This document shows positions 18,884 through 26,450 of a DNA stretch of 64,000 nt, one piece after another (the stretch's first letter is position 1; every line of letters starts with the position of its first letter). A program made the translations under genes and the position numbers. Below the pieces are notes generated by a model that was not told the origin of the DNA, did not search any database, and saw only the letters and a program-made list of their open reading frames with translations. Source of the stretch: Pasteurellaceae bacterium Pebbles2 (GTDB lineage Bacteria; Pseudomonadota; Gammaproteobacteria; Enterobacterales; Pasteurellaceae); NCBI GenBank assembly GCA_023101505.1, contig LVZA01000001.1, forward strand, positions 372,001 through 436,000. Direction: 5' to 3'.

Positions 18884-21169
18884 ATGCAAATCATCGAATT
18901 ACGCATAAAAGGCAAAGTGCAAGGTGTTGGATTTCGTCCCTTTGTGTGGTTATTGGCGCAGCAACATCAACTGCAAGGTGATGTGAAAAATGATGGGCAA
19001 GGTGTTGTCATTCGCTTAGCAAAAATTGAACAAAATGCACTCCAACATTTTCTTAATGATTTGCACCATAAATTACCTCCGCTTGCCCAAATTACCGATA
19101 TTCAACAGCAACAAAAACATTTAAAAAATGCACCGCAGTTTGATGGTTTTGTAATCTCTGAAAGTGAACAAAATGCAATGGATACGCAAATTGTCCCCGA
19201 TGCTGCCACTTGCTCAGTCTGCATAGCCGATCTCTTTGAGCCACAAAATCGCCGCTACCATTACCCTTTTACGAATTGCACTCATTGCGGCCCTCGATTT
19301 ACCATTATTAAAGCCATTCCCTATGATCGTAAAAATACATCAATGGCGAATTTTCCGCTTTGTTCTGATTGCGCTGCAGAATATAAAAATCCAGCAGATC
19401 GTCGTTTTCACGCCCAACCCAACGCCTGCCCTGAATGCGGCCCACATATTTGGTTACAAGATTATCATCACAAAATTGCTGACAACGAAACAGCCTTAAA
19501 ACAAACCGCACTTTTCCTAACGAAAGGGAAAATTATTGCTGTTAAAGGCATTGGAGGCTTTCATTTAGCTTGTGATGCAACCAATCCAATCGCTGTGCAA
19601 GCATTGCGTGAACGCAAACATCGCCCGACGAAACCGCTGGCAATTATGGTAGCTGATTTAAATTCGCTATTAGATTTATCGCCTGAAGAAAAAAACTTAC
19701 TCACCAGCACCGCCGCTCCCATCGTTTTGTTGGCAAAACACAAAGTGCCACAAATTTGTGATTTAATTGCACCGCACTTAGCGGAAATTGGCGTGATGCT
19801 ACCGAGCAATCCGCTACAACATTTATTATTGCGTGAAGTCAAGCGTCCATTAGTGATGACCTCCGCCAATCCAAGCGGACAACCGCCTGTGCTAGATAAC
19901 CAAAGTGCGGTGGAAAATTTACAAAATTTAGCTGATTTTTACCTTTGCCATAATCGAGATATTTTGCAACGAGCTGACGATAGCCTTGTGCGTGCAGCGT
20001 TTGACGGCATAGAAACCTTACGCAGAGCCAGAGGTTATGTGCCAAATGAAACGGAGCTAAACATTGTCAATCAAAAAAATATTTTGGCATTAGGTTCAGA
20101 TCTCAAAAATACTTTTTGTTTATTAAAAGGCGACAAAGCCGTCGTTAGCCAGCATATCGGCGATACCGCCAACGACAAAGTGCGGTTACAATTAGAAGAT
20201 AACTTGACCTTGTTTCAGCAAATTTATCAGTTTAAACCCGAAATTATTGCCATTGATGCACATTCTGGCTATTTCAGCTCCGCTGTAGGCAAAGCCTTAG
20301 CGGAAAAATGGAATATTCCCGTTCGGACAATATGGCATCATCACGCTCACCTCACTGCTGTATTGGCAGAGCATCATTATCAATTTGAACGCAATGAAAA
20401 AGTCATTGGTATCGCTTTAGACGGGCTTGGTATGGGACAACATCACCAACTTTGGGGAGGCGAATGTTTATTGGTAGATTATGCAAATTGCCAATATCTC
20501 GGAGGCTTACCTGCCGTTGCATTAGCAGGCGGTGATCTTGCAGCGACTCAACCTTGGCGAAATTGGTTAGCACACATTCAACAATTTGTGCCAAATTGGC
20601 AAGCTCTTGCCACTCATACTTGCGCCGAATTAAATTGGCAACCACTCGCCAAAGCCATTGAACAAAAAATTAATGCACCTCTGGCATCTTCCACTGGGCG
20701 ATTATTTGACGCCGTTGCCTTTGCCTTAGGCATTACACCTGCCAAACTTAGCTGGGAGGGCGAAGCCGCGTGTCAGTTAGAAACATTAGCAATGCAATCT
20801 ACATTTATCAACCAAAGTGCGGTGGAAATTTCTACCAATTTACCAGTAAAAATGCCGATTAAAGACGATAAATTAGATCTTGCCACATTTTGGCAAAGTT
20901 GGCTTCATTATGAAAGCGATGCTGCTAATAAAGCCTTTTGCTTTCATTGGGCATTGGCACAAGGCTTTGCACAAATGGCGAAAATGAACGCGCAAAAATA
21001 CCAATGCAAAACGATTGTGTTATCTGGTGGCGTGATGCACAATCAATTACTACGCCGTTTATTAAAAGTGCAATTAACTGAATTTAAGGTTTTGAGTGGG
21101 CACGAATTTCCGATGAATGACGGTGGATTAAGTTTGGGGCAGGCAGCGATTGCCGCTGCCCACTATTAA
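18884..21169 (+). CDS. hypF: Carbamoyltransferase HypF
   Basis: Turns carbamoyl phosphate into the thiocarboxamide on HypE that becomes the cyanide ligands of the nickel-iron site. Domains in order: acylphosphatase (VQGVGFRPF, residues 1-90), two zinc fingers with CxxC pairs (about 107-185), a YrdC-like adenylation domain (about 200-385), and a Kae1/TobZ-like carbamoyltransferase with HHHAHLTAVLAEH near residue 485. The 761 residues are full length. It is the only plus-strand gene of the locus and diverges from hyfA. Several complete USS copies lie inside, for example AAAGTGCGGT at 19902-19911. Confidence 0.97.
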   Translation: MQIIELRIKGKVQGVGFRPFVWLLAQQHQLQGDVKNDGQGVVIRLAKIEQNALQHFLNDLHHKLPPLAQITDIQQQQKHLKNAPQFDGFVISESEQNAMDTQIVPDAATCSVCIADLFEPQNRRYHYPFTNCTHCGPRFTIIKAIPYDRKNTSMANFPLCSDCAAEYKNPADRRFHAQPNACPECGPHIWLQDYHHKIADNETALKQTALFLTKGKIIAVKGIGGFHLACDATNPIAVQALRERKHRPTKPLAIMVADLNSLLDLSPEEKNLLTSTAAPIVLLAKHKVPQICDLIAPHLAEIGVMLPSNPLQHLLLREVKRPLVMTSANPSGQPPVLDNQSAVENLQNLADFYLCHNRDILQRADDSLVRAAFDGIETLRRARGYVPNETELNIVNQKNILALGSDLKNTFCLLKGDKAVVSQHIGDTANDKVRLQLEDNLTLFQQIYQFKPEIIAIDAHSGYFSSAVGKALAEKWNIPVRTIWHHHAHLTAVLAEHHYQFERNEKVIGIALDGLGMGQHHQLWGGECLLVDYANCQYLGGLPAVALAGGDLAATQPWRNWLAHIQQFVPNWQALATHTCAELNWQPLAKAIEQKINAPLASSTGRLFDAVAFALGITPAKLSWEGEAACQLETLAMQSTFINQSAVEISTNLPVKMPIKDDKLDLATFWQSWLHYESDAANKAFCFHWALAQGFAQMAKMNAQKYQCKTIVLSGGVMHNQLLRRLLKVQLTEFKVLSGHEFPMNDGGLSLGQAAIAAAHY

Positions 21170-21193
21170 GAATTTTTTGTTACATATTTAACG

Positions 21194-22231
21194 TTAACAA
21201 ATACGAGGCAAGGGTTCATTAGTGGGTAAATCTAATAATCGACTTTGCCCGAAAATTCCGATTGAACGTACTTTTTTGTCCGCTGTAACTTCGCCTATTA
21301 CAGTGGCATTTTTGCCAAGTTCGTGATGATGAAGTGCGGTCAAAATTTCCTGTGTTTTTTCAGGTTTTGCCACAATAATTAATTTGCCCTCATTTGCAAA
21401 ATTCAATGCATCTAACCCGAGTAATTCACAAATACCTCGCACCTCTTTGCGTAGCGGCAAGGCATCTTCTTGAATTTGAATGCCCACTTGTTGTGCCTTG
21501 GCATATTCGTGTAATACCGCATTTACGCCACCTCGTGTTGCATCACGCACGGCTTTGACACCTTTAATCGGCTTAAGCAATTCAATTAAAGGCGTTAGCA
21601 CGGCACAATCGCTTTGCAGATCCGTTTGAATGCCTAAATTCTCACGCAAATTTAAAATCGTCGCCCCGTGATCACCAATCGTGCCACTAACAATAATACG
21701 ATCCCCCACTTCAATTCGATGTGCCCCCCAATCCAAATCAGCAGGAATAACACCAATACCACTGGTATTAATAAAAATTTTATCCACCGCCCCTTTTGGC
21801 ACGACTTTGGTATCGCCAGTTACAATTTGAATGTTGGCTTTTTGGCAAGTGTCTGCCATCGCCTGAATAATTTGCTTCAATTCAGCCAAAGGCAATCCTT
21901 CCTCTAAAATAAACCCACAAGAAAAATATTTAGGAATTGCGCCACTGACTGCCACATCATTAGCTGTGCCGCATACTGCTAATTTACCAATATTCCCCCC
22001 TGGGAAAAAAAGTGGATCGATCACAAAGCTGTCGGTAGAAAATGCTAATTTTTCACCGCACTTTTCATTTGTTATCGCCCCATTTACGCCTAGCAATGCC
22101 AAGGGAATGCGAGCCTGATCTTCCCCTTGCGCTAAAATAGGATTGTGAAATGCTTCAAAGAAATAGTGTTGAATTAGATCCTGCATTGCTGTGCCACCAT
22201 TACCGTGCGCCATTGTGATGAAATCTGTCAT
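21194..22231 (-). CDS. hypE: Hydrogenase maturation protein HypE
   Basis: ATP-dependent dehydratase that converts the C-terminal thiocarboxamide to thiocyanate, the CN donor. The PurM-like fold shows AHGNGGTAMQDLI near the start and ends in PRIC, whose terminal cysteine carries the ligand. 345 residues from the ATG at 22231; the upstream ATG at 22276 would reach into hypD, whereas AAGGA stands correctly before 22231. It lies 13 bp after hypD. It converges on hypF without a clear terminator between them. Confidence 0.95.
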   Translation of the reverse strand: MTDFITMAHGNGGTAMQDLIQHYFFEAFHNPILAQGEDQARIPLALLGVNGAITNEKCGEKLAFSTDSFVIDPLFFPGGNIGKLAVCGTANDVAVSGAIPKYFSCGFILEEGLPLAELKQIIQAMADTCQKANIQIVTGDTKVVPKGAVDKIFINTSGIGVIPADLDWGAHRIEVGDRIIVSGTIGDHGATILNLRENLGIQTDLQSDCAVLTPLIELLKPIKGVKAVRDATRGGVNAVLHEYAKAQQVGIQIQEDALPLRKEVRGICELLGLDALNFANEGKLIIVAKPEKTQEILTALHHHELGKNATVIGEVTADKKVRSIGIFGQSRLLDLPTNEPLPRIC

Positions 22232-22244
22232 TATATAATTCCTT

Positions 22245-23357
22245 TTATTCTCGTCGATATTGGTAATATGCTGCACAAGCCCCCTCTGACGACACCATTA
22301 ATGCGCCATAGGCATTGTCTGGATTGCAAGCTGAACCAAATAAAGGGCAATCAATCGGTTTGCATTTCCCTGTTAAGACATCACCACAACGTGAATTTGG
22401 GTCATCTGCCACTTTTTGCGCTTGGCTACCAAAATAACGTTCCGCATCAAACTGTTGATATGCTGCTGTTAATTCCACGCCAGATTGTTCAATTTCCCCC
22501 AAACCTCGCCATTCACTACGTGCTTTTACCTGAAAAACCTCTTGCATCGCTAATTGAGCAAGGTGATTACCTTGATTTTGTACAATTCGTTTATATTGAT
22601 TTTCAATTTCACAACGCCCATCAACAAATTGTTCCACCAGCATCACTATTGATTGCAAAATATCTAAAGGTTCAAAACCCGTAATCACAAAAGGCTTAGC
22701 AAATTGCTGGCAAAGCCCTTGGTAAGGCTCAGCACCAATCACCATACTAACGTGTCCTGGCGCAATAAAACCATCAATTTTAATTTGATCTTGTGAAAGT
22801 AAACTATACAGTGTTGGAATGATCGTGATATTTTGACAAACCACAAAAAAATTGGCGACATTCTGCTTTTTCGCTTGTTGTAGCGTAACCGCCGCACTCG
22901 GCATTGTGGTTTCAAACCCCAAGGAAAAAAAGACTACTTTTTTATCTGGATTTTGTAAGGCGATATGTAAGGCATCTAAAGGTGAATACACAATACGCAC
23001 ATCCGCGCCCCTTGCCTTAGCTTCCAATAACGAACCTCGACGACCTTTAACACGCATCGCATCACCAAAAGTGCAAAAAATAACACCGCACTTTTCCGCA
23101 ATTTCAATACAAACATCAATTCGCCCCATCGGTAAGACACAAACAGGACACCCAGGCCCGTGAATAAATTCAATGGATTTAGGCAAAAGACGATCTAAAC
23201 CAAACTTGAAGATTGTATGTGTATGCCCACCACATACTTCCATTAAATATAAAGGTCTTTGTGGCGTAAACTGCGGTAATTTTTCCATAAGTTTAGCCAA
23301 ACGCTCTACAAGGCTTTTCGCCAATTTTGGATCACGAAACTCATCGACAAACTGCAT
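22245..23357 (-). CDS. hypD: Hydrogenase maturation protein HypD
   Basis: Iron-sulfur scaffold on which, together with HypC, the Fe(CN)2CO group is built. Motifs: CGGHTHTIFKFG near residue 45, GPGCPVCVLP near residue 68, GFETTMP near residue 150, and the cysteine-rich C-terminus RCGDVLTGKCKPIDCPLFGSAC that binds the [4Fe-4S] cluster. 370 residues, full length. It follows hypB directly; the hypC usually found between them is absent. Confidence 0.95.
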   Translation of the reverse strand: MQFVDEFRDPKLAKSLVERLAKLMEKLPQFTPQRPLYLMEVCGGHTHTIFKFGLDRLLPKSIEFIHGPGCPVCVLPMGRIDVCIEIAEKCGVIFCTFGDAMRVKGRRGSLLEAKARGADVRIVYSPLDALHIALQNPDKKVVFFSLGFETTMPSAAVTLQQAKKQNVANFFVVCQNITIIPTLYSLLSQDQIKIDGFIAPGHVSMVIGAEPYQGLCQQFAKPFVITGFEPLDILQSIVMLVEQFVDGRCEIENQYKRIVQNQGNHLAQLAMQEVFQVKARSEWRGLGEIEQSGVELTAAYQQFDAERYFGSQAQKVADDPNSRCGDVLTGKCKPIDCPLFGSACNPDNAYGALMVSSEGACAAYYQYRRE

Positions 23358-23376
23358 AACTTGTCCTTTTGTTGAT

Positions 23377-24177
23377 TTAATTTTTATCCAACCAATCTAA
23401 CCACGTCTGTAATCCCTCTCCTGTGGTTGCCGATAATTGCAACACTTCAATATCAGGATTAATCCGTTTCGCATTTTCGATACATTGTGCCACATCAAAA
23501 TTAAGATAAGGTAACAAATCAATCTTATTTAAAATCATCAGCTGCGAAGCCGCAAAAATATGGGGATATTTCAAAGGTTTATCTTCCCCCTCTGTTACCG
23601 ATAAAATCACAACTTTCGCTTTTTCCCCCAAATCAAATTCTGATGGACAAACTAAATTCCCCACATTTTCAATAAATAACAAGCTATCCTCTTGTGGACG
23701 TAATGCCACAAGTGCATCACTCACCATCTGCGCATCTAAATGACAGCCTTTGCCTGTATTCACTTGAATTGCCGACACGCCAGTGGCTCGAATTCGCTCC
23801 GCATCATTTTCCGTTTGCTGGTCGCCCTCAATCACATAACAGCACCGCTGCGTTTTTAACGCATTCAATGTCGTCGTTAATAAGGTTGTTTTACCTGAAC
23901 CAGGGCTTGAAACCAAGTTCAACGCTAATATGCCGTGTTTTTGTAACAGATGACGATTTAAATTTGCTAATTGGTTATTTTTGCCAAGCACATCTTGCTC
24001 TACTTTTAATAAACGCTTTTGTTGAGCGACTTGCTCGGCTGGTGATGAATGAAATTGTGAATGAGAAAAGTCAGGAAATTTCACCGCACTTTTTTCGCTA
24101 TTATTCGCTTCGTGAGAATGTGGTAGCGCACCAATTCGGACTTGTTCAGGGTGTCCACAACCGCAAGTTGTACACAT
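23377..24177 (-). CDS. hypB: Nickel-inserting GTPase HypB
   Basis: Delivers nickel to the hydrogenase large subunit with HypA. The N-terminal high-affinity metal site MCTTCGCG is intact. The GTPase domain shows [11 protein letters not shown] (P-loop), [22 protein letters not shown] and [10 protein letters not shown]. 266 residues, shorter than E. coli HypB because the linker after the metal site is reduced and holds only a few histidines. First gene of a hypB-hypD-hypE unit. No hypA is next to it. Confidence 0.95.
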   Translation of the reverse strand: MCTTCGCGHPEQVRIGALPHSHEANNSEKSAVKFPDFSHSQFHSSPAEQVAQQKRLLKVEQDVLGKNNQLANLNRHLLQKHGILALNLVSSPGSGKTTLLTTTLNALKTQRCCYVIEGDQQTENDAERIRATGVSAIQVNTGKGCHLDAQMVSDALVALRPQEDSLLFIENVGNLVCPSEFDLGEKAKVVILSVTEGEDKPLKYPHIFAASQLMILNKIDLLPYLNFDVAQCIENAKRINPDIEVLQLSATTGEGLQTWLDWLDKN

Positions 24178-24224
24178 AATATTTTCCCCATAAGTAAATG
24201 ATAAAACATCTAAAATTTGTTTTT

Positions 24225-24266
24225 AGCATAGCACTAATTTTTGCTTAAAGAATTGATAAAGATCAC
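24225..24266 (-). promoter_or_regulatory. FNR-type class II promoter of hypBDE
   Basis: The box TTGAT-AAAG-ATCAC at 24253-24266 matches FNR consensus at nine of ten bases. On the minus strand a TATGCT -10 hexamer lies at 24230-24225. If transcription starts seven bases on, at 24218, the box centre is at -41.5, the standard distance for FNR activation. hypB starts at 24177. Confidence 0.6.
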
Positions 24267-24274
24267 AAAACACA

Positions 24275-24315
24275 AAACTGCGGTGAAAAATTTCAATATT
24301 TTTCACCGCAGTTTT
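24275..24315. terminator. USS-dyad terminator after acyP, right border copy
   Basis: AAACTGCGGTGAAAAA and TTTTTCACCGCAGTTTT pair around TTTCAATA and end in a T-run on the plus strand and an A/T-rich stretch on the other. Nearly identical to the hairpin at 4783-4824. Confidence 0.75.
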
Positions 24316-24323
24316 TTTGAGCG

Positions 24324-24596
24324 TTAGCGTTCAATAATGAACTTTGTGTAAAGAGTTGAAATTGAAATATCTTGAGCGATAACACGCTCGACTTTTGCGC
24401 TTGGAGAACCTTGATGTAGCCATTCTTCCATTGCGGAAAGCTGGCTTTCAGAGCCTTGTGCGACGACTAATACTGCGCCGTCAATCAGATTTTTCACATA
24501 GCCTAGCACGCCGAGTTTATTGGCTTGTTGCAAAGTAAAAAAACGAAAGGCGACACCTTGCACTCGCCCATAAATAGTGAATTGTCGTTGTAGCAT
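24324..24596 (-). CDS. acyP: Acylphosphatase
   Basis: Hydrolyses acyl phosphates. The 90 residues hold the catalytic loop GRVQGVAFRFF with its arginine and the asparagine in GYVKNLIDGAV. It resembles the N-terminal domain of HypF, but is the stand-alone housekeeping enzyme found next to the ycc genes in E. coli too. Divergent from yccT. Confidence 0.93.
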   Translation of the reverse strand: MLQRQFTIYGRVQGVAFRFFTLQQANKLGVLGYVKNLIDGAVLVVAQGSESQLSAMEEWLHQGSPSAKVERVIAQDISISTLYTKFIIER

Positions 24597-24730
24597 TTTC
24601 TTTCCTTTTCATAAAATTTATTAGAAAAATCAGATTTTTTTCATTCTGCTATTTTCATTTTCTTCAAATTAGCATAGCATAACATCAGTTAGTTAAGTGA
24701 GATTAACTCAAATCATAAAAAGGAGTAAAT

Positions 24731-25396
24731 ATGAAATTTCGTCTTGCTGCTGTTGCAGTTACCGCCTTATTCGCTAGTTCTGCAAGTTTAGCAGGGGTTG
24801 TAACCAGTTCTTCTAATATCGACTTCTTAGCCATTGATGGGCAAAAAGCAAGTAAAACCTTATTAAAAGACGTGCGTTCATTTAATATTAACGACAACAA
24901 CACCCACCAAGTGGTTGTGCGTGTGTCGGAATTAGTGCGTGAAGGTTCTGACCGCACCTTATTTGAAAGCGATCCGATTATTGTGACTTTCCAAGGTTCA
25001 AGCGAAGATTTGCAAATTTCTGCTCCTCGTTTAAGCAATGAACGTGAAGCTGCACAATTTAAAGATAAACCAGTCATTACCGTGAAATCAGCTTCAGGCA
25101 AAGTGCTTGAAACTAAACAAGATTATTTAAAACAAGAAGGTTTTTTACCTGGTGTGAATTTAGTGGACAATTTGTCTGATTACAATTCATCAGGCGCAGT
25201 CGCCGCAGTACCTGCCTTAGCCACAGCAACAATGCCAGCTGCAATGGCAACCGTTGGCGCAAATGGTAAAGTGCAAAAAGGTAAAATTACCGTGCAAGGT
25301 GAAAATGCAGCTGAGCAAATGTTACAATATTGGTATCAACAAGCCGATAAAGAAACCCAACAACGTTTCTTAAATTGGGTAAAAAATCAGAAATAA
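24731..25396 (+). CDS. YccT-like secreted protein, DUF2057
   Basis: 221 residues with a signal peptide ending near SASLA. The DUF2057 (UPF0319) pattern is visible: SNIDFLAIDGQKAS near residue 27, HQVVVRVSELVREGSD, SAPRLSNEREAAQF near residue 97, and a C-terminal LQYWYQQADKETQQRFLNW. In E. coli the homologue (YccT/CsgI) is a periplasmic protein that affects curli assembly; there are no curli genes here. AAGGAG precedes the start. A strong terminator follows. Confidence 0.88.
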   Translation: MKFRLAAVAVTALFASSASLAGVVTSSSNIDFLAIDGQKASKTLLKDVRSFNINDNNTHQVVVRVSELVREGSDRTLFESDPIIVTFQGSSEDLQISAPRLSNEREAAQFKDKPVITVKSASGKVLETKQDYLKQEGFLPGVNLVDNLSDYNSSGAVAAVPALATATMPAAMATVGANGKVQKGKITVQGENAAEQMLQYWYQQADKETQQRFLNWVKNQK

Positions 25397-25417
25397 TTTT
25401 TAATTATCTGTTACAAT

Positions 25418-25440
25418 GAAAGTGAGCCAAGCTCACTTTT
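25418..25440 (+). terminator. Intrinsic terminator after yccT
   Basis: AAAGTGAGC-CAA-GCTCACTTT followed by TTTCTTT: a 9-bp perfect stem and T-run, 22 bp after the stop codon. Confidence 0.85.
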
Positions 25441-25488
25441 TCTTTAGGCTTTATGATTTCTTTTTACACCCTCATTAAGGAGAAAATT

Positions 25489-25947
25489 ATGAAAACCACA
25501 TCAAGAACACTTTCATCAACTAAACACATCGCACTTGTGGCGCACGATCATCTCAAACAAGATCTAATAAACTGGGTAAAAACCAACCGCACTTTATTAG
25601 AAAACCACGAATTATACGCCACAGGTACAACGGGGCATTTAATTCAACAAGAAACTGATTTAGAAATTAATTCCTTGCTCAGTGGCCCAATGGGCGGCGA
25701 CCAGCAATTAGGCGGTATGATTGCAGAATTAGAAATTGATTTAATGATTTTCTTCTGGGATCCAATGAATGCTGCACCGCACGACCCAGACGTCAAAGCC
25801 TTAATGCGCATCGCAACAGTTTGGAACATTCCTGTAGCATTGAATATGGCAACCGCAGATTTCCTCGTGCACTCTCCAGCTTTCAATCAGGCTGTAGATA
25901 TAAAAATCCCTGATTACAAAAGCTATTTAGCCGAACGCTTAAAATAA
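25489..25947 (+). CDS. mgsA: Methylglyoxal synthase
   Basis: Converts dihydroxyacetone phosphate to methylglyoxal and phosphate, a glycolytic overflow bypass. 152 residues, the same as E. coli Mgs[14 protein letters not shown] near residue 14, GTTGHLI near residue 45, [14 protein letters not shown] near residue 65 (catalytic Asp) and [15 protein letters not shown] near residue 92 (His) are all present. The start at 25489 follows AAGGAG; the earlier ATG at 25453 lacks one. Confidence 0.96.
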   Translation: MKTTSRTLSSTKHIALVAHDHLKQDLINWVKTNRTLLENHELYATGTTGHLIQQETDLEINSLLSGPMGGDQQLGGMIAELEIDLMIFFWDPMNAAPHDPDVKALMRIATVWNIPVALNMATADFLVHSPAFNQAVDIKIPDYKSYLAERLK

Positions 25948-25978
25948 CTTAATTTTTCACCGCACTTTTTGGGAAAGT

Positions 25979-26434
25979 ATGTCATTAATCTTAAACATTC
26001 TTAATTTTGTTTTAGGTGGTTTTGCACTCACTTTAGGTTGGCTAATCGCCACGTTCATTAGTGCACTTCTCATTATTACCCTACCTTACACTCGGAGTTG
26101 CTGGGAAATCACCAAAATGTCCCTCATACCTTTTGGCAATGATATTGTACACGTTAGTTATTTAGAACCTAAAAGTAACAGCGCAAATGCTTTGGGTAAA
26201 TTATTAAATATTATTTGGTTTATTTTTTGTGGCTGGTGGCTGTGTTTAGCGCATATTTTTGTCGGCATCGGTCAATGTCTAACACTCATCGGTATTCCAA
26301 CAGGATTAGCACACTTTAAATTAGTACCCATTTCACTTTTTCCCGTGGGACAACGTGTAGTGTCAAAAGAAATTGCCGAACTCGCTAAAAAGCACGCAGC
26401 AGAAAAAGAATTTGAGCTAAAACGCCACGCTTAA
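25979..26434 (+). CDS. yccF: YccF-like inner-membrane protein, DUF307
   Basis: 151 residues with four hydrophobic helices in two similar halves (FVLGGFALTLGWLIATF and IIWFIFCGWWLCLAHIF). The duplicated DUF307 pattern includes ITLPYTRSCWEITKMSLIPFG and a matching GIPTGLAHFKLVPISLFPFG-like segment. Function unknown. It stands directly before yccS, as in E. coli, so a joint role in the envelope is likely. Confidence 0.9.
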   Translation: MSLILNILNFVLGGFALTLGWLIATFISALLIITLPYTRSCWEITKMSLIPFGNDIVHVSYLEPKSNSANALGKLLNIIWFIFCGWWLCLAHIFVGIGQCLTLIGIPTGLAHFKLVPISLFPVGQRVVSKEIAELAKKHAAEKEFELKRHA

Positions 26435-26450
26435 GGACATTAAAACGCCT

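Noticed and set aside
23358-23376. A hidden hypC between hypB and hypD
   Set aside because: Only 19 bp are available and no small frame with MCLAIP-type start is present nearby.
24597-24730. A riboswitch or leader peptide before yccT
   Set aside because: The 134 bp are AT-rich without a recognisable fold or short frame with a ribosome site.
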